From: Notospermus geniculatus
Taxonomy: Eukaryota > Nemertea > Pilidiophora > Heteronemertea > Lineidae
DNA: 64,000 nucleotides
Direction of reading: 5' to 3'
Assembly: GCA_002633025.1 (NCBI GenBank)
Contig: NMRB01002705.1
Span: forward strand, 13,774 to 77,773
Below the pieces are notes generated by a model. The model saw nothing but the letters and a program-made list of their open reading frames with translations, had not been told where the DNA came from and ran no database searches. A program made the translations under genes and the position numbers. Of this stretch, positions 60,970-64,000 are shown piece after piece (the stretch's first letter is position 1; each line of letters begins with the position of its first letter).

Positions 60970-63303
60970 TCTTTTCCTTCAACCAAAAGTTCATTGCATT
61001 GATTTGATGTACTGTTCAAATGTTGCATCGCTGATCATAAGCTGATGGAAAACATTCTCTAACTCCTCGACAAACAGCGTCATCGTCATCTCTTCATTCT
61101 TTTCGATACTAACAATCTTGACGCTCATTTTCTTCTTTGGTGCATCCTCCAGCTACAAATATAACACAAAGCTGAGTTCATTGCGTTTGATGTACTGTTC
61201 AAATGTTGCATCGCTGATCGAAAGCTGATGGAAAACATTCTCTAACTCTTCGACAAACAGCGTCATCGTCATCTCTTCATTCTTTTCATCATCATCATCA
61301 GGTTTTGGTTGATGACCACTATTTGGTGCTTCCCGCTCATTGCATTATTTTTTCTGGTTTTTCAATACCAACAATCTTGACGCTCATTTTCTTCTTTGGT
61401 GCATCATCCAGCTATGATAAATATAACAAAAAGCTGAGTATTGCCATAGATTATTAAGGCAATTCTGACGTACATCACAGGTAACACTGCATTACGTCAG
61501 ATGATCTGCGGATTTGACGACTTGTTCGTTTTGTAAGTCATTGTTTTATAAAGTGATCAGAAAGACTAAGTAAACAAAGTAAACAGTGTACATTCCACAC
61601 AAGTCAAAATTTCACTGCAAGTACATTGCACAAATTGATTGGTACATACAGTGCTATGTTTACGTATGAGTGGCTTATCATTCGGTTTGTACATCAACCA
61701 ATGTGATGACAGTGTTGTTGGTTGTTCACATGACAATGCAATTTTTCCAGGTTTTCTAAACCCCACTTACCTGTCCCATTCCTGAAACCGGAAAAAATGA
61801 CCAAATCCTAAGTTGACGATATCACACACTGTCATTCTTTGCCAGGCTCGGGAGTGGGACAATTAAGTGGACAGGACATTACTGTTTCTGACCATACCCC
61901 CACCCAATTGTCTTCAAATTAGGACTTAGGTCATTTTTCCCGAGTTCAAGAATGGGACAGGTAAGTGGGAGTTTAGAGTACATGCATTTAAGCTGGATGT
62001 ACTGGCCGGGACTCAGCTTTGTGGATGCATACTGCCTCCATAAAGTGCATGTAATTGATCCAGTGTCATCTTTAATCTTGATGTTTCGAAGTTCAGCCTG
62101 TTGCCCGTTACTCTTTTTGATTTTAATACTTGGATAGGCTCATCCCGCAGGAAAAGAATTTAAGATTAATATACGGTAAGCTACAACTTCAACATTTACA
62201 TTCAGGTTCAATTCCATGTTGTCGTTTTGGACTGCCATTATTTGTACAAAAGCAGTCGCATGTCACTCGAACCTTGGCAGGTTGACACTTAGGGCCGATT
62301 TCACAAAGGGCGTTTAAGACTTAGACGCGTGTAACTTCGTCAAATGCATGGTGGAAGTGTGTGCATTTAGTGAAGTTAAACGCGTCTAAGTCTTAAAACG
62401 CGCTTTGTGAAATCGGCCCTTAATGTTTGTCTGTTTGACTACTGTCTTTCTATTATGAAATCTGAAACAATCTATTTCTTCCAATCTCTTCTGGTGTCAT
62501 CTTAGCTCGTTGAGGCTCACCTTCTGAGCGACATGCAATTGCTTTTGTCAGAGTGTGTCACATTTTGTGGTGTGTGGCTATCATAATCATACATGCAATG
62601 CTAATATTACATCATCGCCAGTAGGGGTTATGTACAATGAAGAACTGTGGCAACATGATGAGTTTATGTAGTACACTCTGTACATTTATTTGTTTACCTG
62701 AACAATCTCGCCACTAATGCTGACCAACGTTGACAATTTGGAAGAAAGGGCAGTTTTCACATCTACAAAAGCTGGCTCTGGCGGTGCAATAATTGCATTT
62801 GTTATCTGGATAATAGAAGTAAGTCAGTGTAAAAAGATACACAGAGGGATGTACATGACGTGCATACTAAATATGCTTCATCATATTTGACATTCTGCAG
62901 TGGTCGATTATTTTAAGGAGTTCTGCACAATTGCCAGCAGAGCAAATGCAGCAAGATTTTTCACCTGTAGCTTAGTGGCAAGTGTGATGTCGCTAGGCTT
63001 AAATTTCACTCTGTAGATCATATTGATGTCCTTACCTGGTACATCAAGTGGTCGCGTTTTAAAGATTTTGGTTGCCGAGTTCATGGTGAAGTGCGTCTGT
63101 TTTGGAGTCAGATTTGTAACCATGTACCATGTGTACGTCTTTCCGTCTTGCAACCTGTCTACGTTCTTTCTGTCGTACACAAGAACTTTACATGCTGAAA
63201 CCTGGTCTGCGCACACAACCACCCAGAAAGGTTCTTCTTTGCCCTGCTTATTTGTGTTAATAGCTTTTGTTAATAGCTTTTGATCATGAAGATCGGGAAT
63301 CAT
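60970..63303 (-). CDS. OB-fold gene, copy IV (most complete)
   Basis: Domain A exon 63303-62965: EEPFWVVVCADQVSACKVLV, YDRKNVDRLQDGKTYTWYMV, MNSATKIFKTRPLDVPG, ending ATKLQ at a donor (CTACAG/GTGAAA). Linker exon 62805-62698 (108 nt): ITNAIIAPPEPAFVDVKTAL and SSKLSTLVSISGEIVQ, phase 0 at both ends. Domain B about 62155-61975: YPSIKIKKSNGQQAELRNIK, IKDDTGSITCTLWRQYASTK, LSPGQYIQLKCMY. Domain C exon about 61155-60995: LEDAPKKKMSVKIVSIEKNE, MTMTLFVEELENVFHQLMIS, DATFEQYIKSMQ and a stop. A second, partly rearranged copy of this last exon lies at 61170-61420. IKDDTGxxxCxLW is a typical OB-fold strand pattern of RPA-like proteins, so single-stranded nucleic-acid binding is inferred. The phase at the domain B acceptor is not resolved. 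Confidence 0.6.
61010..61425 (-). repeat. Tandem duplication of the last OB-fold exon
   Basis: TTTGATGTACTGTTCAAATG, TTGCATCGCTGATC, CTGATGGAAAACATTCTC and GCGTCATCGTCATCTCTTCA occur at about 61005-61100 and again at about 61187-61282. CTTGACGCTCATTTTCTTCT with GGTGCATC follows at 61118 and 61376. The second unit has about 80 extra bases in the middle, encoding a broken variant. Confidence 0.9.
62292..62419. mobile_element. 128-bp palindromic element with TTA duplication
   Basis: GGGCCGATTTCACAAAGGGC and its complement form arms of about 55 bp almost without mismatch; inner blocks AAGACTTAGACGCGT and ACGCGTCTAAGTCTT pair. TTA at 62289-62291 and 62420-62422. It lies in the intron between domain B and the linker exon of OB-fold copy IV. 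Harbinger-type target. Confidence 0.95.
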
Positions 63304-63311
63304 ATTGTTTT

Positions 63312-64000
63312 TAGCCCGCTTGGCCCATAGGCCAAAAGGGCTTATGCTGTGCTTGGCGCCTTTAGTGGTGGTCTGTCGTGCGTGCGTGCGTGCGTGCGTG
63401 CGTTAGTGCGTGTGTCCGTAAACTTTTCCCTTGTCAGATGGATAGCACCTTCAGTTTTTGACGGATCATTTTCATATTGCATATGGGTGTGTATGACCAC
63501 AAAATCTAGGTCAAGTTCGATTTTGGGTGCGATGCGATTCCTACTTTGGCCAGTAGGGGGCGTTTTGTGAAAAAATTCAAAGGCCTGTATTTTGAGAATG
63601 GCTTGAGCTATCACGATGAAACTTTGTATGTATCTACCTCTAGTTCGTGGTGACTTGCACACGAAGTTTTGGCGCAATCTGATCCTTGACTTTGCCACTA
63701 GGGGGCCAAAATGAAAATATCAAATTTTTCCTTGTCAGATGGATAGCGCCTTTAGTTTTTGAAGGATGTTTTTCATATTGCATACAGGTGTGTATGACCA
63801 AAAAATCTAGCTCAAGTTCGATTTTGGGTGCGATGCGATTCTTATTTTGGTAGGTAGGGGGCGTTTTGTGAAAAACTTAAAAGGGCTATATTTTGATAAT
63901 CGTTTGAGCTATTGTATTGAACCTTTGTATGTATTTACCTCTAGGTTGTGGTGACTTCCTGACAACATTTTGGTGAAATCTAATTCTTGACTTTGCCACC
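63312..64000. repeat. AGCCCGCTTGGCC dispersed repeat, second copy
   Basis: Hairpin AGCCCGCTTGGCCCATAGGC then CAAAAGGGCT, a GTGCGTGCG run, and tandem units of about 300 bp starting near 63449 and 63749 (CAGTTTTTGACGGATC, CATATTGCATA, AGGGGGCGTTTTGTG). It continues past the window end. Same family as 36436-37340, in the same orientation, and again just upstream of an OB-fold domain A exon. Confidence 0.9.

Overview
The window is eukaryotic DNA from a repeat-dense animal genome. Coding pieces carry GT..AG splice sites, nearly all long ORFs are transposon fragments, and there are three long N gaps plus several very short N runs (1-3 bases). A paired RAG1-like/RAG2-like transposon gene set, a DIRS-type element, Merlin, hAT, EnSpm and piggyBac remnants and many short inverted-repeat elements point to an invertebrate deuterostome. 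An ambulacrarian (echinoderm or hemichordate) is my best guess, because the RAG2-like protein has a PHD finger. That assignment is inference, and no ribosomal or mitochondrial marker is present.

Layout. 0-5.3 kb: a DIRS-like retrotransposon on the minus strand (gag ORF intact, pol frameshifted) and a Merlin (ISXO2-like) transposase with one frameshift. 6.3-11.6 kb: a graveyard of hAT, MULE/SWIM and piggyBac transposase pieces with inverted-repeat elements and a tRNA-derived SINE. 12.6-18.5 kb: the main locus, RAG1L (+) and RAG2L (-), tail to tail with stop codons overlapping by 4 bp. RAG1L keeps the whole catalytic triad and zinc ligands. It is split by a 1,266-bp inverted-repeat element flanked by a 6-bp duplication, whose exact removal rejoins the frame. 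18.9-20.7 kb: an unrecognised spliced gene and a terminal-inverted-repeat element carrying gene-like cargo. 21-26.4 kb: an EnSpm-type transposase broken by a gap, and a second DIRS-like reverse transcriptase. 26.4-30.6 kb: an inverted-repeat element, a LINE piece and copy I of an OB-fold gene family. 33-36.4 kb: a SET-domain gene fragment and OB-fold copy II. 38.7-42.3 kb: LINE endonuclease and a Ty3/gypsy-like integrase with a downstream zinc-finger ORF. 45-54.7 kb: a segmental duplication whose two copies provide empty sites that date nested insertions. 54.9-55.6 kb: OB-fold copy III. 57-59.6 kb: hAT tail, RecQ-like helicase piece, zinc-finger gene fragment and probable assembly duplications. 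61-63.3 kb: OB-fold copy IV, then a tandem repeat to the end.

How the parts relate. RAG1L and RAG2L would form one transposase (DDE nuclease plus kelch/PHD partner). The minus-strand OB-fold exons look like a dispersed family of single-stranded nucleic-acid-binding proteins, with domains A, B and C on separate exons. Most other genes are independent mobile elements nested in one another. No ordinary conserved host gene was identified with confidence.
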